From Desulfobacula sp. (GTDB taxonomy: Bacteria; Desulfobacterota; Desulfobacteria; Desulfobacterales; Desulfobacteraceae), in assembly GCA_020048635.1 (NCBI GenBank), contig JAIFMF010000071.1, positions 1 through 54,708 on the forward strand: DNA of 54,708 nt, written 5' to 3'. A model generated the notes under the pieces. That model worked only from the letters and a program-made list of their open reading frames with translations. It had not been told where the DNA came from and did no database searches. Made by a program: the position numbers and the translations under genes. Position 1 is the first letter of the stretch; each line of letters starts with the position of its first letter. Positions 44,051 to 54,071 of the stretch are shown piece after piece.

Positions 44051-46693
44051 ATGAAAATATTTAATATTTTTATCTGCATTGCCGTTGCAGTCATATTTTT
44101 CAGTTTCTGGTACCTGTTGAACCGGCCGGAGATTGAACCCTCCTGGCCCAGCCGTATTCAGGGATTTTCCTTTTCTCCCATGCAGGAATGGAACAACCCT
44201 ATGGAAAAAAATTTTCCAACTGAAGAAGAAATTGAAGGCGATCTAAAGCTTCTGGCAAACAAGACCAATGCCATTCGCACCTATTCCGTGGAAGCAGTGC
44301 AGGAAAAAATTCCCGCTCTGGCAAGGAAATACGGCCTGAACGTTACCCTGGGGGCCTGGCTCAGTAAAGACCTGGAAGCCAACGATGAGCAGATCCAAAC
44401 CGTTATCCGGCTCGTCAGGGAAAATAATCGCAATGTCATCCGGGTCATTGTTGGAAACGAAGCCATCTACCGGAACGATTTAACGGTTAAAGAACTTATG
44501 GTATATATTGATCAGGTGCAGGCAGCGGTGTCTGTCCCGGTCAGCACGGCAGAACCCTGGCACATCTGGTTCCATAATCCGGAAATGGGCGGGCACGTGG
44601 ATTTTATTGCCACCCATATGCTTCCCTACTGGGAAGGGATTGAAATGAACAAGGCGGTGGATTATGTCATCGAACATATGAACCTTTTAAAAACTACTTT
44701 TCCCGGCAAGCCGGTGATTATTGGAGAAGTGGGCTGGCCCAGCAACGGGCGCACACGAAATAAGGCAGAGGCTTCTATTGCCGATCAGGCCGCTTTTCTG
44801 CGTCGATTTATTAACAAGGCTGAAGAGCTGCATTATGTGTATTATGTCATGGAAGCCTTTGACCAGCCCTGGAAAAGAACCAACGAGGGATCGGTCGGAG
44901 CGTACTGGGGAGTCTATGATGTGGCAAGGCAGCCCAAATTCCCCTTTACCACACCCATTGTCGGAATTCCTCAATGGCGGGTGCTGGCCGGGATTTCCAT
45001 TGTCATCGCCATTCTTACCTTTTCGCTTCTGCTGATCGACAGCATTTCACTCCGGCCTTCTGGCCGGGGGTTTCTGGCATCTATTGCCTTTTTGGCCGCC
45101 ACCGGTGCGGTCTGGGTTGTGTATGATTATTCGCAGCAGTATCTGACGGTTTCCATCATTATTGTCGGGTGCCTGATGCTGTTGGGGATTATCGGCGTGG
45201 TCATTGTCCTTTTAACCGAAGCCCACGAATGGGCCGAGGCCATCTGGACAACCGCCATGAGACGTCCTTTGACTCCTGTTGCGGTTCCGGAAGAGATGAT
45301 GCCCATGGTGTCAATCCACGTGCCGGCCTATAACGAACCGCCGGATATGCTGATCGAAACATTGAATGCTCTTTCGCAGCTCGAATATCCTTCCTATGAA
45401 GTCATTATCATGGACAATAACACAAAGGACCCTGCGGTCTGGCAGCCGGTTGAGGCCCACTGCAAAGCGCTGGGTCCCAAATTTCATTTTTTTCATGAAG
45501 ACCCGCTGAAAGGTTTCAAAGCTGGCGCCTTGAATTATTGTCTCGCCAGAACCTCGGCCGAGGTAGAGGTAGTGGCGGTCATTGACAGCGATTACCAGGT
45601 GACATCCGACTGGCTCAAAGATCTGGTTCCTCAGTTTTTAAAGCCTTCTGTGGCGGTTGTCCAGGCCCCCCAGGACTATCGGGACGAAGGAGAAAGCCTG
45701 TTCAAGGCCATGTGTTATTCTGAATACCGCGGTTTCTTTTATATCGGCATGGTGACACGGAATGAGCGCAATGCCATCATCCAGCATGGGACCATGACCA
45801 TGGTCAGGAAATCCGTTCTGGAAGAGGTTGGGGGATGGGCCGAATGGTGCATTACCGAAGATGCGGAACTGGGGCTGAAGATATTTGAAAAAGGCTATGA
45901 AGCCCTCTATACTTCAAAAAGCTATGGCCGCGGGGTCATGCCGGATATGTTCATTGATTTTAAAAAACAGCGCTACCGTTGGGCCTATGGTGCGGTTCAG
46001 ATCATGCGGCACCATGCCGGTGCCCTTTTTGGAAAAAGCCGGAGCCGGCTCACTTATGGCCAGCGGTATCATTTTCTGGCAGGCTGGCTTCCCTGGATGG
46101 CGGACAGTATCAACCTGATTTTTGCCTTTGCCGCCCTGGCATGGTCCATCGGGATGATCTGCCTTCCCCGTAAATTTGACCCACCCATGGTGATCCTTTC
46201 AGCAGTTCCTTTGGCTTTCTTTGTGTTTAAACTCGCCAAAATGTTTTATCTCTATCGAAACCGGGTAAAGGCCACCCTGACCCAGACCCTGGCCTCTGCC
46301 CTGGCAGGGCTTTCTTTGTCTCATACCATTGCCAAGGCCATCCTGTTTGGTTTTGTGACCAAAAACCTGCCCTTTTTCAGGACACCGAAAATGGTAGAAG
46401 GCAAAGTGTTCTGGTATGCGCTTCAGTCCTCTCGCGAAGAAGGCTTGATGCTGACGGCTTTTCTCTTGTCCGTCTACGGCATTGTCAAAGTCCAGGGGCT
46501 CCAAACTGCGGATATATTGGTATGGAATATTGTTCTCCTGGTCCAGGCAATTCCTTATCTTGCTGCGGTCTTGATGTCCGTGATCAGTGTTTTTTCCCGT
46601 CTGTCTGCAAAAAAGCTCATTACCAGGATTACGGCTCTTCCTAAACCCATCCAAGAGATCGGATCAGCAACGGAAAAAATTTCAGAATCCTAA
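44051..46693 (+). CDS. Fused GH17 beta-glucanase-like and GT2 glucan synthase membrane protein (NdvB-like)
   Basis: An 880-residue membrane enzyme. After one N-terminal helix (residues 4-22) comes a periplasmic GH17 beta-1,3-glucanase/transglycosylase domain with both catalytic glutamates, Glu 137 (VGNEAIYRND) and Glu 226 (IGEVGWPSNG). Several helices (about 310-390) lead to a cytoplasmic GT2 domain with DSD at 512-514, TED at 602-604 and QRYRW at 640-644, the processive synthase pattern. Further helices close the protein. It probably makes and remodels a beta-1,3 (and 1,6) glucan from UDP-glucose, as the NdvB group does. The start is supported by the membrane helix, since the next Met would remove it. 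Confidence 0.93.
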   Translation: MKIFNIFICIAVAVIFFSFWYLLNRPEIEPSWPSRIQGFSFSPMQEWNNPMEKNFPTEEEIEGDLKLLANKTNAIRTYSVEAVQEKIPALARKYGLNVTLGAWLSKDLEANDEQIQTVIRLVRENNRNVIRVIVGNEAIYRNDLTVKELMVYIDQVQAAVSVPVSTAEPWHIWFHNPEMGGHVDFIATHMLPYWEGIEMNKAVDYVIEHMNLLKTTFPGKPVIIGEVGWPSNGRTRNKAEASIADQAAFLRRFINKAEELHYVYYVMEAFDQPWKRTNEGSVGAYWGVYDVARQPKFPFTTPIVGIPQWRVLAGISIVIAILTFSLLLIDSISLRPSGRGFLASIAFLAATGAVWVVYDYSQQYLTVSIIIVGCLMLLGIIGVVIVLLTEAHEWAEAIWTTAMRRPLTPVAVPEEMMPMVSIHVPAYNEPPDMLIETLNALSQLEYPSYEVIIMDNNTKDPAVWQPVEAHCKALGPKFHFFHEDPLKGFKAGALNYCLARTSAEVEVVAVIDSDYQVTSDWLKDLVPQFLKPSVAVVQAPQDYRDEGESLFKAMCYSEYRGFFYIGMVTRNERNAIIQHGTMTMVRKSVLEEVGGWAEWCITEDAELGLKIFEKGYEALYTSKSYGRGVMPDMFIDFKKQRYRWAYGAVQIMRHHAGALFGKSRSRLTYGQRYHFLAGWLPWMADSINLIFAFAALAWSIGMICLPRKFDPPMVILSAVPLAFFVFKLAKMFYLYRNRVKATLTQTLASALAGLSLSHTIAKAILFGFVTKNLPFFRTPKMVEGKVFWYALQSSREEGLMLTAFLLSVYGIVKVQGLQTADILVWNIVLLVQAIPYLAAVLMSVISVFSRLSAKKLITRITALPKPIQEIGSATEKISES

Positions 46694-46745
46694 GAACAGC
46701 GGGAACAAACACAATGAAATAAATCCTTAAGGGAGTTACAGGATT

Positions 46746-48740
46746 ATGGGAGTGTTCAATCTGGTGTCGGATTTTTCTCCCGCAGGAGATCAGCCGGCTG
46801 CCATCGACTATCTGACCGAAGGTGTTTTGAGCAACGTAAAGCACCAGGTTCTTCTCGGCGTGACAGGATCAGGCAAGACCTTTACCATGGCCCATGTCAT
46901 CGCGCGAGTGGAAAAGCCAAGCTTGGTCATCGCACCCAACAAAACCCTGGCTGCCCAGTTGTACAATGAATTCAAGGCCCTTTTCCCGGATAATAGCGTG
47001 GAGTATTTTGTATCCTATTATGATTATTATCAGCCTGAAGCCTATATCCCTTCCAGTGACACCTATATCCAGAAGGATTCATCCATCAATGAGGTCATTG
47101 ACAAGATGCGGCATTCAGCCACGCGCTCAGTCCTTGCCCGGAAGGATGTGATCGTGGTGGCCAGCGTATCCTGTATTTACGGCCTTGGCGCACCGGAAGA
47201 TTACCTGGCGTTGCGGGTGATATTGAACAAGGACATGGAAATATCCCGGGAAAAGGTGTTGGAAAAATTCGTCAATATCCAGTACACCCGAAATGATATG
47301 GATTTTCACCGGGGAACCTTCCGGGTCCGGGGGGACCGGGTGGAGATTTTCCCGGCTTATGAAGAAGACAAGGCCGTGCGCATCGATTTTTTCGGGGATA
47401 TGATTGAAGGGATTTCAGAAATCGACCCCATGAAGGGAACTGTGCTGAAAAATTTTGATGAGATCGTGATTTATCCCGCCTCCCATTATGTGACCCGTCA
47501 GCAGACCCGGAAACGGGCCGTGGAAGGGATTATTGCCGAACTCAAAATCCGGCTTGAATATCTCTACGCCAATAACAAACTCGTGGAAGCCCAGCGCCTG
47601 GATGAAAGAACCCGGTATGACTTGGAAATGCTCAATGAGATCGGATACTGCAATGGTATTGAAAATTATTCCCGTCATCTGACAGGCCGCAAGCCCGGAG
47701 AACCGCCGCCCACCCTCCTGGATTATATGGGTGAGGATTTCCTTTTGTTTTTTGATGAAAGCCATATTTCCGTCTCCCAGCTTGGGGCCATGTACAAAGG
47801 GGATCGCTCCAGAAAGGAAACCCTTGTGGAACATGGGTTCAGGCTGCCGTCAGCCCTTGACAACCGGCCCCTGCGATTTGAAGAATTCAGGCAAAAGGTT
47901 TTTCAGACCATCTATGTGTCGGCCACACCCGCGGATTATGAAATGGAACAGGCAGGGGGAAGGGTGGCGGAGCAGATCGTCCGGCCCACGGGCCTCATTG
48001 ACCCCAGAGTTGAGATCAGGGATGCCAAAACCCAGGTCGATGACCTCTATGAAGAAATCATGAAACGGGTCGCAGCCCATGAACGGGTGCTGGTGACTAC
48101 CCTGACAAAACGCATGGCCGAAGATCTGACCGATTATTATGCCGATCTCGGGATCAAAGTGAAATACCTGCATTCGGATATCGGCACTGTGGAGCGGATT
48201 GATATTATCCAGGATCTTAGAAAAGGCCTGTTTGATGTGCTCATCGGAATCAACCTGTTGCGGGAGGGCCTTGACATCCCGGAAGTCTCCCTGGTGGCCA
48301 TCCTGGACGCGGATAAGGAAGGTTTCCTTCGGTCCTTTCGGTCCTTTATCCAGATTTTCGGCCGGGCGGCCCGGAATATTTTCGGAAAAGCCATCCTGTA
48401 TGCGGAAAAAGAAACCGCTTCCATGAAAAAAGCCATATCAGAAACCGATAGACGGCGGACCATCCAGAGAGAATACAATGAAAAACACGGGATTGTTCCT
48501 GCCACCATCCGCAAAAACCTGAACCTGTTTGATTATTCAACCCACGATACCGGGCCTGTTGCCGAAGGGTCTGTGAATGAAGACATCAAAGCCTATGGCG
48601 GGGCGGTGCTGGATCTGGAGGATATTATCCGGGATCTTGAATATAAGATGAAGCTGGCCGCAGAAACCCTTGAGTTTGAAAAAGCGGCAGAATACCGGGA
48701 CAAGATCAAAGAATTAAAGGATATCAAGAAGTTTAAATAG
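46746..48740 (+). CDS. uvrB: Excinuclease ABC subunit UvrB
   Basis: Damage-verifying helicase of nucleotide excision repair, 664 residues. ATP loop [11 protein letters not shown] at 37-47, beta-hairpin [12 protein letters not shown] near 95, helicase motif VI GRAARN, and a C-terminal UVR segment ([15 protein letters not shown]) that binds UvrC. GGGAG lies upstream of ATG 46746. uvrC follows two bases after the stop; uvrA is not in the window. Confidence 0.98.
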   Translation: MGVFNLVSDFSPAGDQPAAIDYLTEGVLSNVKHQVLLGVTGSGKTFTMAHVIARVEKPSLVIAPNKTLAAQLYNEFKALFPDNSVEYFVSYYDYYQPEAYIPSSDTYIQKDSSINEVIDKMRHSATRSVLARKDVIVVASVSCIYGLGAPEDYLALRVILNKDMEISREKVLEKFVNIQYTRNDMDFHRGTFRVRGDRVEIFPAYEEDKAVRIDFFGDMIEGISEIDPMKGTVLKNFDEIVIYPASHYVTRQQTRKRAVEGIIAELKIRLEYLYANNKLVEAQRLDERTRYDLEMLNEIGYCNGIENYSRHLTGRKPGEPPPTLLDYMGEDFLLFFDESHISVSQLGAMYKGDRSRKETLVEHGFRLPSALDNRPLRFEEFRQKVFQTIYVSATPADYEMEQAGGRVAEQIVRPTGLIDPRVEIRDAKTQVDDLYEEIMKRVAAHERVLVTTLTKRMAEDLTDYYADLGIKVKYLHSDIGTVERIDIIQDLRKGLFDVLIGINLLREGLDIPEVSLVAILDADKEGFLRSFRSFIQIFGRAARNIFGKAILYAEKETASMKKAISETDRRRTIQREYNEKHGIVPATIRKNLNLFDYSTHDTGPVAEGSVNEDIKAYGGAVLDLEDIIRDLEYKMKLAAETLEFEKAAEYRDKIKELKDIKKFK

Positions 48741-48742
48741 CC

Positions 48743-50569
48743 ATGATCTCAGACCCCATACTGGAAAAATACCGGCAGATTCCCCATTCTCCAGGGGTTT
48801 ACCTGATGAAGGATGCTGGCGGCAAAACCATTTATGTGGGGAAAGCCAAGGATCTGAAAAAAAGGCTGTCCTCCTATTTTATCAAAAAAGACCATCACGA
48901 CCCTAAAACCCTTGTGCTTCTGGAGATGATCCGGGACTTTGAGGTCATTATCACCTCTTCCGGCCATGAGGCCTTTATCCTGGAATCCAACCTGATCAAG
49001 GAATATGCCCCGAAATACAATGTCATCCTGAAAGATGGGAAGAATTATCCCCTTCTCAGGGTTGATATGAATGAGGACTACCCGGCCATCATGCGGGTCA
49101 GGAAAATAAAAAATGACCATGCCCTTTATTTTGGCCCCTATTCTTCCAGCCTCAGCGTCAACCGGACCCTGAACCAGATCCAGAGGCTGTTTAAGCTCAG
49201 AAAATGCAAAAATACGCAGTTCAGGAACCGGTCCCGGCCCTGTCTGAATTATCAGATCAAGGCCTGTCTCGGGCTTTGCTGCAATAAGGTCTCATCCGAA
49301 GACTATAAAAAACAGGTTCAGGCTGCCATCCTTTTTTTAAAAGGACGGTCAAAAGAAGTAAAAGAAGAGCTTAAAACGCGAATGACGGCCTATGCTGCAA
49401 CCCTGGAATATGAAAAAGCCGCCCAGGTCCGGGATACCCTCGCTGCCATTGAAAACATCATGGAAAGGCAGGTGGTGGTCAGCCCGGATATGAAAGACCG
49501 GGATATCATCGCCTTTGCTTGGAACAGGGGCGTCATGGTGATCACGGTCATGGTGGTCCGGTCCGGGTATCTCATTGACACGGTTCATTATCCTTTTGAT
49601 CTGGGGTTCAAGGAGCCCGATGAGCTGTTGTCAGCCTTTCTTGATGATTATTATGAAAACCTGGGTGTTCTGCCGTCTTCTATCCTGCTGATCCGGGACA
49701 TAGAAAACAGGGCATTGCTTGAAGATCGCCTGTCTGAAAAAAAGCAAAACCGGGTATCCATTCATATTCCTGTCCGGGGTGAAAAAATGCGGCTTCTGGA
49801 GATGGCAGAGGTCAATGCAGCTCAGGAACTTGAAAAACGATTGCTGAAAGAAGATGAGGAAAGGGCATCGGTTTTCATGCTCAAAGACCTTCTTGGCATG
49901 GACAGGCTCCCGGGGTGCATTGAATGCTTTGATAATTCCAACCTGTCCGGCAAGGACCCGGTTTCCGCCATGGTGGTGTTCAAAGACGGGCGGCCCCATA
50001 AAGAGGGGTATCGCAAATTCATTATCCGGGATATGGACACCCCGGATGATTATGCGGCCATGTTCAAAGTCCTGAGCCGCCGCTTTTCAAAGGAACCGGC
50101 CAAAATGCAATTTCCGGATCTTCTTCTGGTGGATGGGGGAAAAGGTCAGCTCGGCATGGCCCTGTCAGTTCTGAAGGAGCTTGAGATAGAGAACCAATTC
50201 ATGGTTGCAGGCCTTGCGAAAAAGGATGTAATAAAAGGGGAGGACCATGACAAGATCTATATTCCCGGACGTTCCAACCCCCTGAACACGTCAAATGCCA
50301 TCAAAGCCCTGTATCTTCTTCAAAGGGTCAGGGATGAGGCCCACCGGTTTGCCATCACCTTCCAGAGAAACCGCCGGGAGAAACGGGCAGGGCTATCCTT
50401 CCTGGACGATATCCCCGGCATCGGGCCAAAAAAGAAAAAGGCATTGCTGATGCATTTCAAAGGCATCACTAAAATGAAAGCGGCCTCAGTTGAAGAAATT
50501 GCAGCCCTTTCCGGAATGACGCAAACCCTTGCCGAAAAACTACTCCAGGCCCTTCACGAAACTACCTGA
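48743..50569 (+). CDS. uvrC: Excinuclease ABC subunit UvrC
   Basis: Dual-incision nuclease of excision repair, 608 residues. GIY-YIG domain at the N-terminus (PGVYLMKDAGGKTIYVGKAK), UVR segment near residue 210 (LEYEKAAQVRDTLAAI), RNase-H-like endonuclease domain (IECFDNSNLSGKDPVSAMVV; LLLVDGGKGQ) and C-terminal helix-hairpin-helix pair (DDIPGIGPKKKKALLMHF). Translationally coupled to uvrB. Its 3' end overlaps the convergent membrane-protein gene by 30 bp. Confidence 0.98.
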   Translation: MISDPILEKYRQIPHSPGVYLMKDAGGKTIYVGKAKDLKKRLSSYFIKKDHHDPKTLVLLEMIRDFEVIITSSGHEAFILESNLIKEYAPKYNVILKDGKNYPLLRVDMNEDYPAIMRVRKIKNDHALYFGPYSSSLSVNRTLNQIQRLFKLRKCKNTQFRNRSRPCLNYQIKACLGLCCNKVSSEDYKKQVQAAILFLKGRSKEVKEELKTRMTAYAATLEYEKAAQVRDTLAAIENIMERQVVVSPDMKDRDIIAFAWNRGVMVITVMVVRSGYLIDTVHYPFDLGFKEPDELLSAFLDDYYENLGVLPSSILLIRDIENRALLEDRLSEKKQNRVSIHIPVRGEKMRLLEMAEVNAAQELEKRLLKEDEERASVFMLKDLLGMDRLPGCIECFDNSNLSGKDPVSAMVVFKDGRPHKEGYRKFIIRDMDTPDDYAAMFKVLSRRFSKEPAKMQFPDLLLVDGGKGQLGMALSVLKELEIENQFMVAGLAKKDVIKGEDHDKIYIPGRSNPLNTSNAIKALYLLQRVRDEAHRFAITFQRNRREKRAGLSFLDDIPGIGPKKKKALLMHFKGITKMKAASVEEIAALSGMTQTLAEKLLQALHETT

Positions 50570-51079
50570 TCGCCTGGGTCGGCATTTGGATTTCCAGGGT
50601 TTGAAAATGGATATAAAGATCGTCACTATCAGTAAAAGACATTGCAGTGCGCCGAACACCAGATTCATTTTTTCATTGTATCGATATTCAGGATCAGTAA
50701 AGGCGGATATTCCAAGACTGCCGGATATCTCCATCATTCGGGTTTCCCAGGGTCCCAGATAAAAGGTCCCGAATAAAATGGCGGTGATGGTAACAATCCA
50801 TTTGAATATCATCCAGTTATGTTTGAAAAAGCCCCAGTTGCTGAATATGGAATAAATGAGCCCGGTAATCAGGCATCCAAATGCTCCGGGAATCACAACC
50901 ACCATCATATCCACATGGTGAAGGCTTTGATTAATCCCGTAAAGCACACCGCCGTCCGTAATCCCTTTTTTTAGAAAATAAAGCGTCAGCAGAGAAACCG
51001 CGCCACCAACCCAGGAGGCAACGGCTATCATGTGAAATCCTTTCAACCATTTCAATCCGTTTGATTTTAGCTTGATCAT
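50540..51079 (-). CDS. Integral membrane protein, DUF2269/CopD-like; paralogue of the gene at 34326
   Basis: A 179-residue protein with four predicted helices. It shares the block TGLIYSIFSNWGFFKHNW, GTFYLGPWE and SIFKPWKSK with the MarR-operon protein at 34326-34832, and a histidine in its first helix (GFHMIAVASWVGG). Start at ATG 51079, with AAGGA about ten bases upstream; a longer in-frame reading to 51187 lacks a ribosome site. No function can be assigned. It stands alone on the minus strand. Confidence 0.8.
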   Translation of the reverse strand: MIKLKSNGLKWLKGFHMIAVASWVGGAVSLLTLYFLKKGITDGGVLYGINQSLHHVDMMVVVIPGAFGCLITGLIYSIFSNWGFFKHNWMIFKWIVTITAILFGTFYLGPWETRMMEISGSLGISAFTDPEYRYNEKMNLVFGALQCLLLIVTIFISIFKPWKSKCRPRRSGSFVKGLE

Positions 51080-51319
51080 ATTTTTTCTATTCCTTCCCCC
51101 TTTCCGTCTGAAAAATGATCCGGCCTTTGCTCCATGTGATGGGCTAATGCCAATACAGGTATGCCTTTCCAAGGGTCCATATCCCATGTTTCATCTGCGC
51201 GGAAAGAATTTTTTATTTTTTTAACTGGGTATTTCATTTCCAAACCTTGAAATATTTTATAAGCTTCAGGGATCAGTTATAAATAAGCCCATGATAAAAA
51301 GCAAGAGGAGGCATGCAAG

Positions 51320-52261
51320 GTGATCAACCCCGTTAAAATATATCCCGGCGTTTTTATAGCCTTTTTTTTGGCCATGATCGCCCTTTTAATTCCCTGGCCT
51401 CAACCGGTCTATGCCGAGGTCCCGGCCTATTACCGTCTGGTCATCCTGGGAGACCCGCATCTGCCGGGCAGGCTCATTGAAAAAAAGGAGGCCGTACGGG
51501 AAACCATCAATTCCTGGGAAGATGTTGAGATGGTCATTGCCGTAGGGGATATCTGCTCCGACTGGGGCAGCGACGAAGAATACCGCCTGGCAAAGGGTTT
51601 TTTCAGCAAGCTGAAAAAACCCTTTTTCCCCATTGCAGGGAATCATGACTATATCTACGAAACCCCTACCGGTCCGGAAGGAGGGCTTGTAATCGCCCCA
51701 AGAGAAATCCAGGAAGCAAAGCTTAAAAAATTCAGAGAAACATTCAATCTTCCGGATTATTTTTACCGGCAACCCTTGGGCGGCTATCTGCTCCTGTTTC
51801 TTTCATCCGATCACGTTGATTTTCTTTCCGGGATGTCGGAACGGCAACTTGCCTGGTTCCGATCGGTGCTTGAAAGCAACCGGAAAACTCCGACCATTAT
51901 CATTTTCCATGGTCCCTTGAAAGGCACCTTGAAAGATTACCGCCGGTGGATCAATACTCCCGGCTTTATTGCCCAGCCTTATGAAGACATCCATGGCATC
52001 CTGAAACAGAACCCCCAGGTGTTCATGTGGGTGTCCGGCCATACCCACACTCCGCCGACAGAGGAAAGTTTTGCCTCGCCAGTCAATACTTACGAGGGGC
52101 AGGTCACCAACATCCACAACAAGGATATGAACCGGGGTGATATCTGGACCAATTCCCTTTTTCTGTACCCGGATAAGGTGGTTGTCAAAACCTGGGATCA
52201 CCAGGTAAACGATTGGCTGCAACATCTTGAACGGACCATTGTTCCGCCAAAACTTTGGTGA
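51320..52261 (+). CDS. Secreted calcineurin-like metallophosphoesterase
   Basis: A 313-residue protein with an N-terminal signal peptide (hydrophobic residues 9-26, cleavage near VYAE). All five family metal motifs are visible: GDPH (Asp 45, His 47), VGDICSD (Asp 77), GNHD (108-110), FHGPL, and SGHTHTP. It would hydrolyse phosphoesters outside the cytoplasmic membrane. The start is GTG 51320 with AGGAGG upstream. Neighbouring genes also encode exported proteins, but no shared pathway is evident. Confidence 0.9.
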   Translation: MINPVKIYPGVFIAFFLAMIALLIPWPQPVYAEVPAYYRLVILGDPHLPGRLIEKKEAVRETINSWEDVEMVIAVGDICSDWGSDEEYRLAKGFFSKLKKPFFPIAGNHDYIYETPTGPEGGLVIAPREIQEAKLKKFRETFNLPDYFYRQPLGGYLLLFLSSDHVDFLSGMSERQLAWFRSVLESNRKTPTIIIFHGPLKGTLKDYRRWINTPGFIAQPYEDIHGILKQNPQVFMWVSGHTHTPPTEESFASPVNTYEGQVTNIHNKDMNRGDIWTNSLFLYPDKVVVKTWDHQVNDWLQHLERTIVPPKLW

Positions 52262-52426
52262 CGACAGTCTTTGCAGCGGTTTTCTAAAAATGATAGTTTT
52301 ACTGATAGTGGCGGAACCATTTCGGTTTCAGTGGCGGCTTCAAGTCCAATCTGTGCCTGGGCAACATTCGAAGATTTGGTTATTTTCTGGGGCTTGTCCC
52401 AAGGTCGGTACAGCAGTATTTTTTTA

Positions 52427-52455
52427 TTGATAATATATTCAATTAGATATATCAA
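52427..52455 (+). promoter_or_regulatory. Possible promoter or dyad for the VWA gene
   Basis: TTGATA (52427-52432) and TATCAA (52450-52455) are 17 bp apart in AT-rich DNA 61 bp upstream of the start. The two hexamers are also each other's reverse complement, so this could instead be an operator dyad. The rest of the 254-bp gap holds no gene. Confidence 0.3.
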
Positions 52456-52515
52456 TACTACTGAATGCTGCAATGCTGGCCGTTGGCATTTTACCAAAAA
52501 AAGGAGACCGACGAT

Positions 52516-54036
52516 ATGAAAAATCCGCTTCATTTCTTCAGGATGACGCTGAATATCCTGCTTGCCCTGCTTGTCCTGCTTTTCTTTTCTTCTGCTGTCA
52601 CCGCAAGCGCTTCCTCCTATCCTGAAGTTACGTTCATTCTGGATGCATCCGGCAGTATGTGGGGTAAAGCGGGGGATACAACAAAAATCGAGGCGGCAAA
52701 GACTGTCTTGTCTCAAATTATTCCGGGTCTGGTCCCGGAGGTAAAGGTCGGACTCGTGGCCTACGGGCACCGCCGCAAGGGTGACTGTAAGGACATTGAG
52801 GTGCTGATCAATCCGGGAAGCGATGATCGAACCGCCCTGCTTGACAAGGTAAAGGCGCTTCAACCCAAGGGAAAAACACCGATTACCGATGCCGTCACCA
52901 TGGTAGTGGAACAGCTCAAGACAAAAGAGAATGAAACGACAATCGTTTTAATCAGTGACGGGTTGGAAACCTGCGCGGCCGATCCCTGCAAATCCATAAA
53001 GGACCTTAAGGAAACCGGCATCAAATTCATCATGCACGTTGTGGGTTTTGGCGTTTCTACTGAAGAAAATCAGCAGCTCGCCTGTCTGGCCCAGGCTGGC
53101 GGCGGTAAATATCTGACGGCAAATGATATGCGGTCTCTGCTTGATGCGCTGAACAGCATTACCAAGGATATCGAGAAAAAGGTGGCGGTGGAAAAGGCAC
53201 GGTCTGTTCAGGTCAAGGCCGCAACCGGACTCGGTAAAATTAAATTAAGCATGCCGGAAAGCACTACAAAGGGGATGGCCGGACTCAAGATCATCAGGAC
53301 CTCTGACGGTAAAATCGTGAAAGAGGACAGCAAGCTGTCTGCCGAGTCAACCCACCCGCTGGTCGCCGGTGAGTACGAACTCGATTATCTATTTGCCTCG
53401 CCTAATTACGGCGCCCCGACACTATACAAACTTGGAAAGATTACAATATCCGCCGGAGAGACTCGAGAGATCCGGATGGGTGGCATTGTCTTCAATATCG
53501 CTGATTTACTGAAAGATAAAGTTCGTATCCAGAATGTCATCATCGCCGAATCCGGTTCCGATCAATCCGTCATAACGATAAACGACAACAACAACGGGTA
53601 TTACAATTTCATGCCCAAGGCCGTGATGCCTGGAAAATACGACATTCTCATCCACTACGCCAACAGTCCCGGTCCCACTAAAGTTGCATCCGATGTCATC
53701 GTAAAACCGGGAGCAGATGCGGTCGTCACCCTGGATTCCGGTATTGTGTTTAAAGAAGTTAAGGGTACGGATGTTTCCGGCTGGGATTTGATCTCGCTTT
53801 CTTCACAGGCGATCGCCAGTGCCACTGAGGATGAAGGAACGTCCATATCGGTTCAGCCGCTGCTGCAGGCACGGCCGCCTCACGGCAATAAATCGACATT
53901 ATGGTCTCCTTATATCGTTCCGGAAGGCAAATATCGGCTCCTGGTGAACGTCAAGGGAATGAGTGAGCCGTTGCCCGTAGCCGAGGAATTGATTATCCAA
54001 AAAGGACAAACGCTCAATTTTGATTCAGGATTGTAG
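52516..54036 (+). CDS. Secreted von Willebrand factor A domain protein
   Basis: A 506-residue exported protein. Signal peptide at 1-31 (hydrophobic core LNILLALLVLLFF, cleavage near TASAS). VWA domain at about 36-235 with an intact metal site: DASGSMWG (Asp 43, Ser 45, Ser 47), KTPITDA and LISDGLETC. The following 270 residues are beta-rich and contain two or three carboxypeptidase-regulatory/Ig-like repeats (AGEYELDYLF, PGKYDILIHY, EGKYRLLVNV). It probably binds a surface or matrix partner in a metal-dependent way. AAGGAG precedes ATG 52516. Confidence 0.92.
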   Translation: MKNPLHFFRMTLNILLALLVLLFFSSAVTASASSYPEVTFILDASGSMWGKAGDTTKIEAAKTVLSQIIPGLVPEVKVGLVAYGHRRKGDCKDIEVLINPGSDDRTALLDKVKALQPKGKTPITDAVTMVVEQLKTKENETTIVLISDGLETCAADPCKSIKDLKETGIKFIMHVVGFGVSTEENQQLACLAQAGGGKYLTANDMRSLLDALNSITKDIEKKVAVEKARSVQVKAATGLGKIKLSMPESTTKGMAGLKIIRTSDGKIVKEDSKLSAESTHPLVAGEYELDYLFASPNYGAPTLYKLGKITISAGETREIRMGGIVFNIADLLKDKVRIQNVIIAESGSDQSVITINDNNNGYYNFMPKAVMPGKYDILIHYANSPGPTKVASDVIVKPGADAVVTLDSGIVFKEVKGTDVSGWDLISLSSQAIASATEDEGTSISVQPLLQARPPHGNKSTLWSPYIVPEGKYRLLVNVKGMSEPLPVAEELIIQKGQTLNFDSGL

Positions 54037-54071
54037 CAGGGAGCTAAATTTTTAAAAACAAGGGGCTTTAA

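Noticed and set aside
52198..52863. Open frame of 221 codons on the minus strand
   Set aside because: It lies opposite the VWA gene and its upstream gap, has no ribosome site and no recognisable domain, while the plus strand has signal peptide and VWA motifs.
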